This document shows, piece by piece, positions 21,901 through 33,810 of a stretch of DNA of 64,000 nt. The DNA is from Pascua guehoae. Lineage: Eukaryota; Basidiomycota; Tremellomycetes; Trichosporonales; Trichosporonaceae. A program made the translations under genes and the position numbers. The notes beneath the pieces were generated by a model. The model was not told where the DNA came from. It saw only the letters and a list, made by a program, of their open reading frames with translations, and ran no database searches. The stretch is taken from NCBI GenBank assembly GCA_001600415.1, contig BCJX01000016.1:47413-111412 (forward strand), written 5' to 3'. Every line of letters begins with the position of its first letter. Position 1 is the first letter of the stretch.

Positions 21901-24825
21901 GTAGCCACACCAGCTGCGGCGACCAAGCTGTGGTCGGCAACCGCAAACATCTCAGCTGCCCTCAAAGAGCGTCTTTCGGCCGCGGTGTCGCGCTCACTTG
22001 CCGAAATGCTTGGTCGCGTGTCCTGCCGCGTCGATCCTGGAACACTCGTAGACGTTGCCCTTGCGACTGACCAGGGAGTGTCGAGTACCCCTGCGGAAGT
22101 AGCGTCAACGCTTCTCCCCACTCCTGAGGATATGCTTGCACAGTTGTCGCGCCACACCTCCCAGCCCCCTCATCCAACACTGCCCGTCATTGACGCTCTG
22201 GTGCCGTGTGAGGCTGACGTGGCTGAGCCTACCACCCGGCCATCGGACTTTGACGCGGCCGGCCGCTCCAGGGCAGCACGGTACGCCGAGGCAGCTCTGG
22301 CGTTGCTGCGTGCAGACCGGGCGCTCGTCCAAGCCTTCCCACAGCTGCTGCACATTGCGCTCGGTGCCATGATCCTCGCCGAGGATGCCGCCACTATTCC
22401 TGGTGCAAGTCGAGGGCTGTACACACCCGCCACACCAACTGCACTCCTCGAGCAGGTCGTCCGTGACGCCGAGGGTGCGCTGTCATTCTCACTCTCCCTC
22501 GTCGACGAGGCACCGCTGGCTTGGCACAAGGCTACGGTGAACCAGCTCCGCGCGGGTAAGCCAGCGGACAACCCAGACTATCTCCAACGCCTACTTGCGG
22601 ACCTGGGCACGGATGTCGCGGCGCGCACGAGCGATGTCGCGCCACGCGCGTTCCGCGACGTCCTTCGGCGGCATCTCCGGAAGTGCGAGGCAGGCGAGGC
22701 AGAGGGCGAGGTATGGCTCAACTATGCCATGGCGATGAGTGAAAGGAGTGAGTAGGAAGTCACCGACACACCGTGATCAACTGACTAACTGGTAGTGCCC
22801 GAGATTGCACATGCGGTGATCCTTGCGATCAAGCCGATTATGCTCGACTCGAAGGCCTTTGCGACCGCCCAGAACCGCCTTGCCAGCGCACTCACCGGGA
22901 TCCGGGTGGCTGCAGTCAATGACAAGGGTATTCCTGCTCTGCGTCTGCTGGTCGCATCGGCACCGCCCGCCGACTCGGCGTCGCTCTTCATCCCCCAACA
23001 GCGTGCAGTGTTTGTCCTCCGCCATGTCGGAGGCTGGCTCACGTCGGACGACGAGGCAGCGGATGGCTTTGCGGACGAGCTCGACGTACGCGTCGCGGAG
23101 ATGTACACTGCACTCGCGCCAATCGTACAAGACTTATCTGGCGCGCACTGGGACGCCATCTTTGACCTGATCGAATCTGCTCTCGGCGCATGTGCGCTCG
23201 ATGACCAGGCGTCGTTCCCACTGCTGTACGCGACACTCCTCCTGCTCAAGGAGGTGCGCGACCTCTGCACAACAAACAAGGCGCTTCGGGCGCTATGGAC
23301 GGCAAAGGACGTGCACCTTGGTCTCGTGGTCAAGCTGTTTGTCCAGTGCCGTGACGCCGACTCTGTCCCACTCCAGCTCATACATGCGCTCATCCTCGAC
23401 CTGCTGGCCGATGCGAGTCCAGAGGCTATGGCACAGGCTGGGCTGCCCGAGCTGTGTGTGCTGCTCAGCCAAAGCTCGAGCGCACCAATCCAGACCACAG
23501 CGTATCGCCTCCTATCGCAGGTTGTCAAGCAGCGCACACTCGCGCTCGTCCTGGAGGTCGAAGCCTCGGTCGTTGACAAGGATGAGCAACCGCGTCCGCG
23601 CGATATTACCATCCCAGACGAGCTCATGGCTATCGTCGACGCCGGACGCGACGTTGACTGGCACACGGACCCTGACATTCCCACCGTCATGGCCCAGCTT
23701 CTCGCCTGGATGGCTATCATGGACCACTTTGACGATGCCGTGAGTTGAACTTGCTTTCATGTACACTAACATCTAGTCCCGCACGGTGCGCTGGGCGTAT
23801 CTCGACCAGCTCAACTCATCGCGCCTTCTTGGGCAGTCTTTCCTGCCACTCCTCTTTGCCATGCTCGGTGTCTCCGAGGTCGGCGCTTGGAACTTCCCCG
23901 CATCGCAGTACGCCGTCGACGAATTCTACCCCGATTTGCTCGAACCCGAATCGTTGCCAGACCTTACCCCGTTGGCCTCTTACGTCTTCTACCGCGCACT
24001 CGTGACGGTGCCCCAAGCAATGCGCGCATACTACGAGTCACTCAAGGACCGCCAGCTCTCCCTCTCCCTCGTGGCATTTACGAGCAAGAATTACTCGCCT
24101 GTCATTATCCAGCACGAGTTTAGTGCACTCCGCGAGCCTCGTGCCCTGGCAGAGCTCACGGACGAAGGGCTCAGCGTCCGCATCGCCCAAGGCGGCGGAT
24201 CAGCGGTCGCTGGTGCTGGCGCTGCAGAGGCCATTGCGTCGTACGTCGTCGACGAGCAGCCGATGGAAATTGGCATCCGTCTCCCAGCAGAGTTCCCTCT
24301 CAAGGCGGTTGATGTGCGCGACCTGCGTCGTGTCGGCGTGCCCGAGAACAAGTGGAGGGGCTGGCTCATGAGTGTCCAGCAGACGATTACGAGCAGGGTG
24401 AGTCATGCCTTTGGGCCAGTAGGAGCTGTGGACGAGCCGCTTGGGTTGATCTGAGCCGGGTGTGGTGCGCCATGCCGTCACAGAAGGAGGCTGTCGCAGA
24501 CTATCGCAAACTGCCTGCCACTCCTTGCCCCTGCATCGCATCTACATCACATACCAAGGCCTAAAAGCCCCTCTGTAACTTTCCTGCTGACCCGCAGAAT
24601 GGCCTTATTCTCGAAGCCCTCACGGTGTTCAAGAAGAACGTTGCGCTGCACTTTGAAGGAGTGGTCGAGTGTGCCATCTGCTACTCGATCATCAGTGTCA
24701 CCGACCGGACGCTCCCGACCAAGCCGTGTAAGACGTGCAAGAACCGATTCCACGCCAGCTGTCTGTTCAAATGGTTCAACTCGAGCCATAGCAGCAGCTG
24801 TCCCATGTGTCGGTCGTTGTTCTGA
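18997..24825 (+). CDS. LTN1: E3 ubiquitin-protein ligase listerin
   Basis: Four exons (18997-22747, 22796-23739, 23777-24397, 24598-24825) give 1847 residues; yeast Ltn1 has about 1560 and human about 1770. Listerin binds stalled 60S subunits with Rqc2 and ubiquitinates nascent chains (ribosome quality control, cytosol). The N-terminus MPKGAPGTRPKGGKSSASAG and the following KARKA-type basic tract match the family; a long HEAT-like helical middle follows; the RWD region precedes the last exon. The last exon encodes a RING-CH finger: CAIC, then PCKTC, FHASCLFKWF and CPMC. An acidic Asp/Glu run at about residues 472-510 (20409-20525) is a disordered insert. The start at 18997 is preferred over 18958 because it begins the conserved N-terminus. 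The last intron is 200 nt. Confidence 0.94.
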
Positions 24826-25865
24826 GCATCTGGGCGCTGGTCGCTGCTGTGCTGCAGGCCATTAGGAGAGGTGTGTCGTTGTCGAGCCTGTCTTCCCATC
24901 AGGCAGGGTTACAATAGAATAGAAGCACATTAGCAGTAGCAAACCCACTATTGCACTTGCATGGATGGATTTCTAGCATTCTTGAGTCCAGCCCAAACCA
25001 AAGCTCGCACTGTCGGCGGGGAGGCGACGCAGCTTTTCCCATGTGATACCGTCTGCGGTTCCACATCTGAGCCAGGTTACAACGTCTCTTTTGGGCCTGA
25101 CGGCCGAAGTACAGAGCACTGCAGTCCACTGCACTGCACTACTGTGCTGGATTGTTTCCGGGACCTGTCCCACCTGGGTGGCGTGACCCTTACGGGAGGG
25201 GTCCCGGGTTGGATTGTGAACACATGAGAGGTAGTGGCGTTGCGCCAAGGACAGGACAGGACACCGAAAGTGATGACCCCGTCGGAAGCAAGAACCAACG
25301 CTGCTCTCGACTGCGCCTGCATGTGCACACAGTGGACACGCGTCAAGGGTTCACGGAAGAGGGTGGGGTAGTTGTCGTACACGGCGGCATGCGGGATGGG
25401 GGGCTGCTTACGGAAGGGTTTTGTTTGCATATGGTGCCCAACTTTGGGAGCCGGAATCAATCAGGGTTTAAGGAATAGCCTTGTTCGGTTGAGCCGCGTG
25501 CATCCATCCATTCGGTCTTCATCCCCACATCCACATCCTCTGCCCCGAGTCATCGTCTCGGCCACTCTTTGGCTCTCAAAAGCCTCCCGTTCCTTGTTTC
25601 GGGGTCAACCCATGCTGTACGTACCATGATGCGCATGGTCTTCCACGCACATGGTCCCTACGGCCTTGTTCGCTCCCAGCACAGCTTGAGAACTTTATCT
25701 CGAGAGCCCTCGGCCGGGTGTGGATAAGAAGACCCAAAGACTCAAACACATGCTACCCAGAGAAGATCACCCCACCCCCCCCCCCCCCCCCTCCCCAAAC
25801 TCATCACTCACCTCTTGTCTTGTCTTCACTACTGTCACCTCATTGATCATTACTCTTGGAAACCC
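24826..25865. other. intergenic region, 1 kb
   Basis: No gene supported. It contains a CACTGCACTGCACTACTG microsatellite near 25125 and a poly-C tract of about 17 at 25775-25791, directly upstream of the next gene's leader. Confidence 0.5.
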
Positions 25866-27018
25866 ATGGCGTCGAGCACTGGCAACAACGCGTCGGTTGC
25901 GTCGTTGGCCTCGCGCCCCGTGTCGGTCGACCACAAGCGCGATACCTACCCCGGGAGCTCGAGCCGCACGCTGGCCGCGTTTCCGATGCCCCCAGAGCCC
26001 TCGCCCTCGGGCATGCCAATGGCGTCCCCACCGACATCGTACCCCCCATCGCTGCCCTCAGTGTCCACCTGCCCCCATGTCCATGGTGGCTCTCAAGGCG
26101 TAGAGGGTGGTGATGGGTTGGTGCCTCTTGCACCTACACCCAAGCCCAACCCGGCGCCGCCAGCCGTGCCTATGGCCAAGGGGTCCAAGGACAAGGTGCC
26201 TACAAGCAAGCCGGCCGTCCCTCGTGCCCCTTGTACCATGTGTCCCGCTCACTGTGGTTCTGGTGAGTCGCCCCGGCAGTTGATTGTGGTCCGCCGCTGG
26301 AGATTAGTGGTACCAACTCGGACCTAGGGATGTCAACCTACCAAGTCCCGCAGTACCATTGTAGCCACACGGTGCAGCCTCTCCGCAACTTGGCACTACA
26401 TAGTGCCCCGCCCCGTTGCTCAAGCCCAAGGTCTCCGCTGACAAGACCAGGCGCAAGGGATCCCGACGTGCTGCCGCACCACCCCACCTGCGCCGAGTTT
26501 GGCCACGACGCGCTGCCCCGCCCCGCACGGTGGCGCTGCCCAGTTTGTATTCTCCTACTGCCTCTGTCGATGCTTGGGTGAGTACCTAGCCCGTCGCGAT
26601 TCGCTACAACCGTGACTCGCCGCAGTCACACAACGCAGCGATCGCTATCGCCCGCTCCTCGGTCAACCCAAACCTGGTCCATATTTGACAAACGTTCTGA
26701 CACTCCAGAATCGCCTTCCAGCGCGTCGTCGAATGCCGACAATGCGGCGCGCCCGTCCAGCTCGAACGCTGCCCGTTCCAGGTCTGCGGCATGCGCTACC
26801 TCCGCTACCGGCGCGTCAAGATTGACAATGTGGTGGACTCGGCCCGGCAGAAGCGCTGGGACGAGGGGTCCAAGTGGAGAGTCACGTGGGCAAAGGGCAA
26901 GAAGGGCGTCGAGGACGAGGAGAGCGTGGTGGGTACCGGGGGCCAAGGGGTCCAGGAGGATGGCAAGGGTACGGGCACGGGCGGGGAGCAAGACGTGGCC
27001 ATGCGGCAGCTCGCGTGA
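25866..27018 (+). CDS. cysteine-rich protein of unknown function
   Basis: Proposed exons 25866-26262, 26328-26371, 26404-26577, 26626-26676, 26722-27018 give 320 residues. The N-terminal half is proline/serine-rich. Cysteine clusters follow: APCTMCPAHCGSG, then QVPQYHCSHTCPAP across an intron, and in the last exon VECRQCGAPVQLERCPFQVCG, which looks like a zinc-binding knuckle pair. The C-terminal VKIDNVVDSARQKRWDEGSK is charged. Fungal genomes have many uncharacterised proteins with this proline-rich, CxxC-rich layout, but I cannot name the family. The final frame is convincing. The middle exons are less sure: the 45-nt intron at 26677-26721 has a weak GTCCAT donor. Confidence 0.55.
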
Positions 27019-28060
27019 AGGCGAGGGTCTGTGCAGACCGAAGAAGGCGTCATGCGTGGGTTGTGAACGACGGTAATCGAGCTGCGAGTTGTCATTTTAA
27101 CGAGTACTCTATGATATGATGAATACGACTATACGACCGGTTTGTTGGGGTACGTTTGGCCCATCTGGGCGGTGTCTCGGTTAACCTTCCCCGACAACAT
27201 GTTCGCAGTAACAGATGAGCGTGCTCTGCGCCTGCCACGAGAGTCGCAAGATGGACGACGATATAGCAGGTGTGGCTCGCTCTGCTGCTGTACAGACAAA
27301 ATCTCCTACCTCATTGCAGGTGTCTGAGACGGTCGACAGCGAAGTGAGTAGCCTACCGAACGCGTCCCCCGACGAGCCTGACAATGTTCTGTTCCCCTGC
27401 TCAGCACTCTTGCCCAGATTCGCTACACGATGAGCCACGAAACGCCGATACATGACGGAGGACTGACTGTCCAGATGTTCGAGGTCGATGCTCTGACGCC
27501 CTGTCGCGGTGCGCCATGGTTGACCGGTTACGAGGGAGAAGGAAGAAGAAGAAGAGATTGAAGGTGAAGAGGATGTGAAAAGTGAAAGCAAGTTGAGAAT
27601 GGGAAGGAAGGAAGGAAGGGAGGAAGCAGTCAGTAGCATGGCAGCAGGGGCAGAATCAAGCACAGTCAACCGATTGACACGTTGTGCGTGTTGCACGTGT
27701 TGCGCGTGTGGTGCAGATTGTGCACGTGTACAGGAGACGAAAGGAAGGCATGGGGCGTATATTGATAAACACGGCAACAAATACTGTAGCACACAATGTC
27801 AGTAGACTCGGCAAACGATCAGCGTAGTTGCCCGTTTGCCACCTGCACATACATACACACATACTCCTCCGTCCATTCATCTCTTCATCCCACAACTACA
27901 ATCTGCACTCTTCAACCGTTGGGACACCACATGCTGTGTCGGATACAAGTACGTACACACTTACAACCACCTCCGCAGGTTCTCCTTATATTCCCCGTGC
28001 CGTGTGCCCACGCGACACCAAGCGTACTCGACGACACCTCAACTGTTTGCGTTCCTCGGT
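27019..28060. other. convergent intergenic region, 1 kb
   Basis: A plus-strand stretch at 27215-27560 has splice-like signals (GTGTGG...TTGCAG and GTGAGT...GCTCAG) and a readable end around HDGGLTVQMFEVDALTPC, but no frame closes across them, so I do not call a gene. A GGAAGGAAGGAAGG purine run (27600-27625) and a CGTGTTGCGCGTG microsatellite (27680-27735) are present. Confidence 0.4.
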
Positions 28061-29334
28061 TTACGCAGCCGTCACGGGAGGTTGCTGATGCGTCTCGATC
28101 TGCGTCTTGGTGTTCCCCGCATACAGGTCCCCGCCCTCGAACGGCTCAAAGCCCTTGCTCGTAAAGATGCCCGGGAGTTTGCCGGTGCCCCGTTTCATCC
28201 ACCACTCCTGGGCCGTCATTTCGGGCTGGGGCGGGCCCTGCGGCTGGGCATCAATGATGCCGCCCTTGAGGCGGCGCATGATGACGTCGTCCTCGGGGCG
28301 CGTAAAGTAGACGAGCGAGCTGCGGGGCAACGCCGCCTGCTCGCCGGCGGCGGGCACGACGCGGTGAATGTTGGACCGGAGGATGCCCGCGGTAAACGTC
28401 ACCATGGCATCGCCGAGATTGATCACTGGCGAGCCCGGGATGGGGCGGACGTACACCCACTCGTCTGTCTCTGGGTGGCGGATCTGGAGCCCTCCAAGCC
28501 AGTTGAACAGGATGGTCAGGGAGCCGAAATCCGTGTGCTCGCCCCGCCGCGCAGAGTCCTCGCTGAACGGCTGCGGCGGGTTGCGCGTGAACCGGATGTG
28601 GTCGCCCGATGGCTGCGACAGCCGGTGCATGCTCGCAAGCGTGCCCTTGGGCAGCTCGAGGTGCGTGTTGAGTTGCTCGAGCAAGAGGTCGATCACGGGG
28701 CGGCAGTGGCCGATGTAGCTCGCAAAGAGGGCTTGGTTCTTGGCAACCACGGGCGGACAGGGGAGAGGCTCGGCACTCTGCCCCAAGACGTCATCCTTGC
28801 GGATCTGGGGTGAGTACAGGAGGCAATGGTGTTGTGTGGTGTGGCTAATCTCCTTGGGCCTTGGGTACGTAAGGGGAAGACGCGAGGCGGCGGAGCCAAC
28901 TACGATCCCAACATTCACAGGGGCAGCTGTTGCTGACCACGCCCACATTGCCGTGGAACATGGACACTCACGTTGTAGTTTTGGTTTCGCAGAGGCTGGC
29001 CGTTTGCGTCCTTGTTCTTGCTCTCTGCATAACGATACGCGAAAAAGTCGTGCACCTTGTCGCGCCCATACTTGTCCTTTTCCTCGTTGGGCATGTCCCA
29101 GAACTGATTCTGGACATTGTTCACCTTTTCTGCGTCGGCGACAATCTTCTCGCCGAGCTCGGAGCCGAGCATGTCGAGGTAGAAGAATCCGAGATTCTTG
29201 CACGCGTCAAACAGCGCCGCCGACTCGGCGGCGTCGCCTGCCTCGAGCTTTGCGAGCTTGATGGACACGAGGGGGGCGACGGTCAGGTCGTCGGGAAACG
29301 GGGGCAGTGTGTGGTGCGACGTGAGTGCGGACAT
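28061..29334 (-). CDS. 2-oxoglutarate/Fe(II)-dependent oxygenase (isopenicillin N synthase-like)
   Basis: Two exons on the minus strand (28972-29334, 28061-28804) give 368 residues, the usual length for this superfamily. The N-terminal DIOX_N region contains ACKNLGFFYLDM. The C-terminal double-stranded beta-helix supplies the iron ligands: HTDFGS (His and Asp near 211 and 213) and the distal His in SNIHRVV (near 268), and the RSSLVYF motif (Arg near 282) that binds 2-oxoglutarate. The substrate cannot be deduced; fungal relatives oxidise varied small molecules. The 167-nt intron has GTGAGT and CACCCCAG. No biosynthetic neighbours are present, so membership in a secondary-metabolite cluster is not supported. 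Confidence 0.92.
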
Positions 29335-30652
29335 TGTGTCAACTGTTGTTGGAGTGAATGATGGGCAGAGGGAAAGAGAGCAATGCGGCTTGTGTCACCT
29401 GTGGGGTTGTATGCGGTCTGGGAGGAGTGGTCGACGGTCATGTGCCGAGGCCCGAATGCCGAGGTCTCCGTCATCTCGGTTCGGTCTTGGCCGAAAGTGC
29501 AGTTGGCCGATGTACCGGCGTACTGGACGCCGGTCCGTGGCATACCCCGCTGTGCCTGGTTGTGGCCGCGGCCGCGGTGGTGGTGGTATGTCAAGCACAC
29601 CGATTCTACGACTACTACTGCACTACAATTCTCCCTGACCCACAACTTGGGGCAATGACTTTCGGTACAGCTGGACGCAAGACGTGGGAGTGGGTGCTGC
29701 CGGGGGAGCAAACCGTCCACACTGCAGTCGCAGCCAAACGTGCTGCAACCTCCACATCGAATGTCAACAACATTGCCCATGGCCATCTGGGCGAGGCCGC
29801 ATTGGAAAACTCCATCCATTCGCATCTGACAGTTCTCACACCGGCAAGCAATATCTCTAGGCTGCCCATACTCTGATATCCTGTCACTTCCGAACCCTAC
29901 AAACAACGCGTGGCTGTCCACGGCCTGTTTTAGCAGCCGACGTACCAACCACGGCACGATGGATGTGACCTGCACATGTTACAACAACCGAATGTGTACT
30001 CACCTGGTACGACTCAGGCTCTTCGAGGCAGTCAGTCTACATAGGCCTGGCGTGGCGTCTTGCGTCACAGCGTCCAGCCCGAGTGACGAGAGCCAGAGTG
30101 TCCAGAACCAAAGTGGACCCAAGTCCATATCCTGAGTCTACATTTCCGAAAGCTGCACTTCCAGAGTGGGCACGTTGCGAGTATGTAATCCTGGACCGTG
30201 GTAGCCCCACCCAGGGCCCTAAGATCTACGGGCTGCGAATTGCATTGTCCTCAAACTCGGGCACGCGGCGTGCACCGGGGTTTCTTCAACGATACGCGAC
30301 CCACACATTTCAGCTCCAACGTACCAACCTGGTGGGCTGTCTGGGAGCGTGAAGCAAGCCTCACAAACCCCTAGCACCATGCAATGATCTCCTGTTACAG
30401 CGAATGACAGCATCTAGAACGAGAGTATCGTCAAAGACGACCAACAGACTGGGCGACATGGCAACCTCAGGGTGGCATCTCAGGGTCCGTGCGTGTGCGT
30501 GCGTAAGCACGCACAGACACCACAGTCAATCAAGGTGGCAACGCCACAACCTCGCCCCACAACGAGTTCACCATTCTTGTCGCTTCAAGCCAGCAAGGAT
30601 CGGTCTGGGGATAACGAGGCCTGCAGGGGACGGCGAGGAAGCCCAAAAAACA
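29335..30652. other. intergenic region, 1.3 kb
   Basis: I see no gene or clear repeat here; frames on both strands are short and compositionally random. The first 150 bp should contain the oxygenase promoter. Confidence 0.45.
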
Positions 30653-30756
30653 GGCCCTCGCCCGGATTCGAACCGGGGCCCACTCCCATGAGGAAGAACA
30701 AGCTTAGGACTTTACGTAACCCTAAGAGAGTATGATAACCACTACACCACGAGAGC
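30653..30756 (-). tRNA. tRNA-Pro (AGG) with a 31-nt intron
   Basis: On the minus strand the acceptor arms GCTCTCG and CGAGGGC pair (two G-U), the T arm is CCCGG-TTCGAAT-CCGGG, and the anticodon stem is CTCTC/GGGAG. The anticodon loop reads TT-AGG-G, and the intron (30689-30719) follows G37 as in other nuclear tRNA introns. The intron contains CCTAA, complementary to the anticodon region TTAGG, the usual anticodon-intron pairing. G37 after an NGG anticodon supports proline. Confidence 0.9.
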
Positions 30757-31818
30757 CGTTGTTTGGTTCCAATGACGGTACCTTATCTATCGTCCAGGTG
30801 ATGTTTGTGTGCGCTGGGTCGAGAAGGAAGCGATGAGGTCATGAGCGGAGTGGCTGAGCGATGAGCGAGAAGCATCGCGCAGCTTCGTGTTCTGGTTCCC
30901 GGTCCCCTCCAAGTGCTCTGGTGACCAATTTCCATTGCTCCGCTGCAAGTGGGCTGAATTGCGTCCAAGCTGCTCGCCACGAAGGTGCCCATACCCGACC
31001 TCGACATGCTCCGAGTGTGCGCCGTCCACTGCCCCTGTGCTATCGATAGGTAGGTACCGGGTTGGACCACCACGCGTCGGCGTCATTCTCCTTGGGGTCT
31101 GTACACAGCACAGTCACCGTGGGCACTCTTTGAGACAGGAATTCTTGCCATTGTCGTGCAATACGGCTGTGAAATATAACTGAGTGAAAGTCAACGGTGA
31201 GAAAAGGCGCTGACTGGCAGTGTTGATAACCGCCGCTCTGTACTAGGACGGGTGAAGAACCTGCATGGGGTAAGTATTGTGGTGATGTAACCAGAAGTGG
31301 TCGACGCCTTCACCGCTCAGTGACATATGCAGCTGCTTTTACCTCCAAGAAGGCGCTAGGGGTTATCTGCTGTCGGTGGGCTGTGAAGACAGCAGGGCAC
31401 CCAAGTCCCTTGACGCGTCGGATCGTTCTATCGCCCCGTCACGTATAGCTTGTAGCCGGCACGGGATCGTGACCAGCATCGGCCCGCCGCCAGCCTGAGC
31501 TTGGGGCGGGCATGGTCTCGGGGCAGGCACGGTCTTGGTGCGGACATGGTCTCGCGGCGGACATCGTCTCGCGGCACAGGCGTTGGGCACTGGCGTTGAC
31601 TCATGTTTTGCCAGGAGCCCATGTCCCAGTGGTTGCCGAGACAAACCGATGGTCACCAGGACAAGGACTTGTGACAAAAATTGCCCACCTCTGCGGATAT
31701 TTGTCGAACAATGATGGGAATTTACGCGGTCGGTGCATTTGGCCAAAGACTATGGAACCGCCACAGCCGTGGACTCAGCTGTTACCGAGTTCGGCCTTCG
31801 TGGACGCGGTGTCGTACT

Positions 31819-32065
31819 ACAAGTGCGACGGGAAAGTAATGAGACCGCCTCCTTGCGCTCGGTTGCATGCGATGTTGAGCATGGACACTCTACATCACTC
31901 CGATGGTATCGTGCATAGGACAACTTGTATCATATCGTAATGTCCGCGATGGACATCTGGGACTACAGCCTTGGGACAAGGACGGGAGATGGCATTTGCT
32001 GTACGAGACCCTGCAGTGCGATCGAGCTCAATGTGACAGTCTCAATACTCTCCGGCCGCACCTGT
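31819..32065. mobile_element. MITE-like inverted-repeat element, copy 1
   Basis: The 247-bp sequence starts ACAAGTGCGACGGGAAAGTA and ends with the imperfect reverse complement (CTCTCCGGCCGCACCTGT). Its interior (GCATGCGATGTTGAGCATGG) and its right end (CTGTACGAGACCCTGC) match copy 2 at 43927-44221, which lies in the opposite orientation. It is too short to encode a transposase. Confidence 0.75.
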
Positions 32066-32299
32066 ATGTCCCCCGCCGTAGAGTTGTGGTTGACGAGGTC
32101 GAACGATGGTGAATCGTCGGGCGGTTGTTCCAGGCGGGCAGGCATTGATAACTCTTGGCACCTTGGGTCTGTGCACTCTGACTGGAGCATTGACGCACCA
32201 TAATTAGAGACTCTGAGGCCAAGCAGCTAGCCTCAGCCAGCTCGACGCCACCACGCTCTTGCCGACTGGGCGAGAATGTACTCGGGACGTGCTGCTCGA

Positions 32300-32420
32300 G
32301 ACGGTTAATTCGAAATATTACTCGTAATCGTCCTTTATCTAAAATTACTTGAAAGTTACCCCGAGAATCAGAATCAGCAACATCAGCTGGTCTAGAATTT
32401 TTTCTTAATTGGTGGGAGGA
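32300..32420. other. AT-rich island of foreign base composition
   Basis: About 120 bp are strongly AT-rich in a GC-rich setting (for example TTCGAAATATTACTCGTAAT). On the minus strand it reads open through RKNSRPADVADSDSRGNFQ. A nuclear copy of organellar DNA is one explanation, but I cannot identify the source. Confidence 0.35.
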
Positions 32421-33213
32421 CATGACGACTCGCGGTAATCTGATCCTAGCACTCTGGATGCAGAACTCAGGCTGGAGACCTCACAAGTTGAATGCAGGTG
32501 AGCGTTGGGAAAGTCGGGGAATCCCACAGTGATCCTCGAGCGCAAGCAGTCTCACAGCTGCGGCCAAGCCTATAATTCTCACACGAGACACGCCCGCGAC
32601 GGTCACCGGCCGACATCAGCCTCGGGCGCCCACCCTCAGAGTAGCGGCGCAGCCACATCACCCTATATCGACTGCGATCCGGCTGCCAGTACGAGCCACT
32701 ATCGCCCAAACCGCGTGGCGCTCGTTCAAAGTCCCTGTCCAACGCATCCTGACACCCACATCGCTATCGCACCTCTGCCCCGGCCTTCCCGACCGCCGGG
32801 TCGCCCAGGGCCAACAGCCGTTAATCACCCCCAGGTTCCACCAACGGCCTCGATAGCCCCTCAAGCCGCGCAGATGGGATGAAACGGATAACGGTTCCAC
32901 GTGCCAGCCTTACCCTCCTCGGTTGTACAGATTAAGGTTATCCTAGAAGCGTTGTGAGTCCATCACGCGTGAGTCCAGTGCTGCCCTGCATTGGCCAGCG
33001 CCCTGCGTAGAGTCCAGCGGCGCGCGTGCCAGCACGTCCGCTCTGCCGTGTCCCGTGCTCTGAGGTGTGTGGGAGTTCCGCGTGGTAGTGTATGGATATG
33101 TAAGCGTCGTGTCGGGATTCAGCGTGGCTAGGTATTAGTGTCTAGTGTCGTGTCCTGCAAGTTCAGCGCAGGAGTGTGTTGATTTTTGATGTTAATCTGG
33201 CCCTGTGTGGTTT

Positions 33214-33320
33214 TAGTGCAGCTCCGCGTCGGGTGAGGCGGCTCCATATCGGGTGAGGTGGGTTCCACGTCGGGTGAGGCGAGCTTCGGGTCGGGTGAGA
33301 TGGGCTCCGCGTCGGGCGAG
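33214..33320. repeat. about 23-bp minisatellite
   Basis: About five imperfect units with the core TCGGGTGAGGYGGGYTCC. Confidence 0.75.
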
Positions 33321-33380
33321 TTCAAGGTAGCGTCGTATTAATATGAGTCAAGTGCCCGGTTGTATTAGCAGAGTAGTCCA

Positions 33381-33497
33381 GCGCCGCGTCCAAGTTCAGC
33401 GTCGCGTCCAAGTTCAGCGTCGCGTCCAAGTTCAGCGTCGCGTCCAAGTTCAGCGTCGCGTCCAAGTTCAGTGCCGCGCCCAAGTTCAGCACCGCAT
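33381..33497. repeat. 18-bp minisatellite
   Basis: Six near-identical units of GTCCAAGTTCAGCGTCGC; the last two are diverged. Confidence 0.9.
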
Positions 33498-33810
33498 GGC
33501 ATGAGCCCAGCCCCGTCCAGCACATCTCATACCAGCAGCCCCAAGCGCCCAACATGGAACCACTCTGCAACACAATCCTAACGCCCTAACCCCCGAAGGC
33601 AGCGCCAGCGTGGCGGCACACCCCACCAGAGTCCATGACAAGATGCATCCTACACAACCTGGTTGAAACGATGGCAACACCGATGCAAGCAAGCTCTATG
33701 CGTGGGGCAGCGTGATCGTCCTATTGTACAGGCGCTCATGCGTCACGCCGCGCCCGCCGGCCCCTCGCCTGGCCGCCCAGGCCGCCGGGGGCCGCTAAAT
33801 GTGGCGATTT

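Larger units (their letters stand above)
30757..33810. other. gene-poor region, 3 kb
   Basis: No protein gene is supported. It contains an imperfect about 21-bp tandem stretch around GGACATGGTCTCGCGGC (31505-31590), an inverted-repeat element (31819-32065), an AT-rich island (32300-32420) and two minisatellites (33214-33320, 33381-33497). The last 100 bp are GC-rich sequence downstream of the asparagine synthetase stop. Confidence 0.5.

Noticed and set aside
27181..27792. 203-codon frame on the minus strand
   Set aside because: It covers a purine-run and microsatellite region and contains SSSSSFS low complexity; no homology recognised and no promoter or splice context.
28061..29334. secondary-metabolite cluster around the oxygenase
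   Set aside because: Neighbours are a cysteine-rich unknown protein, a tRNA and asparagine synthetase; no synthase, P450 or transporter within the window.
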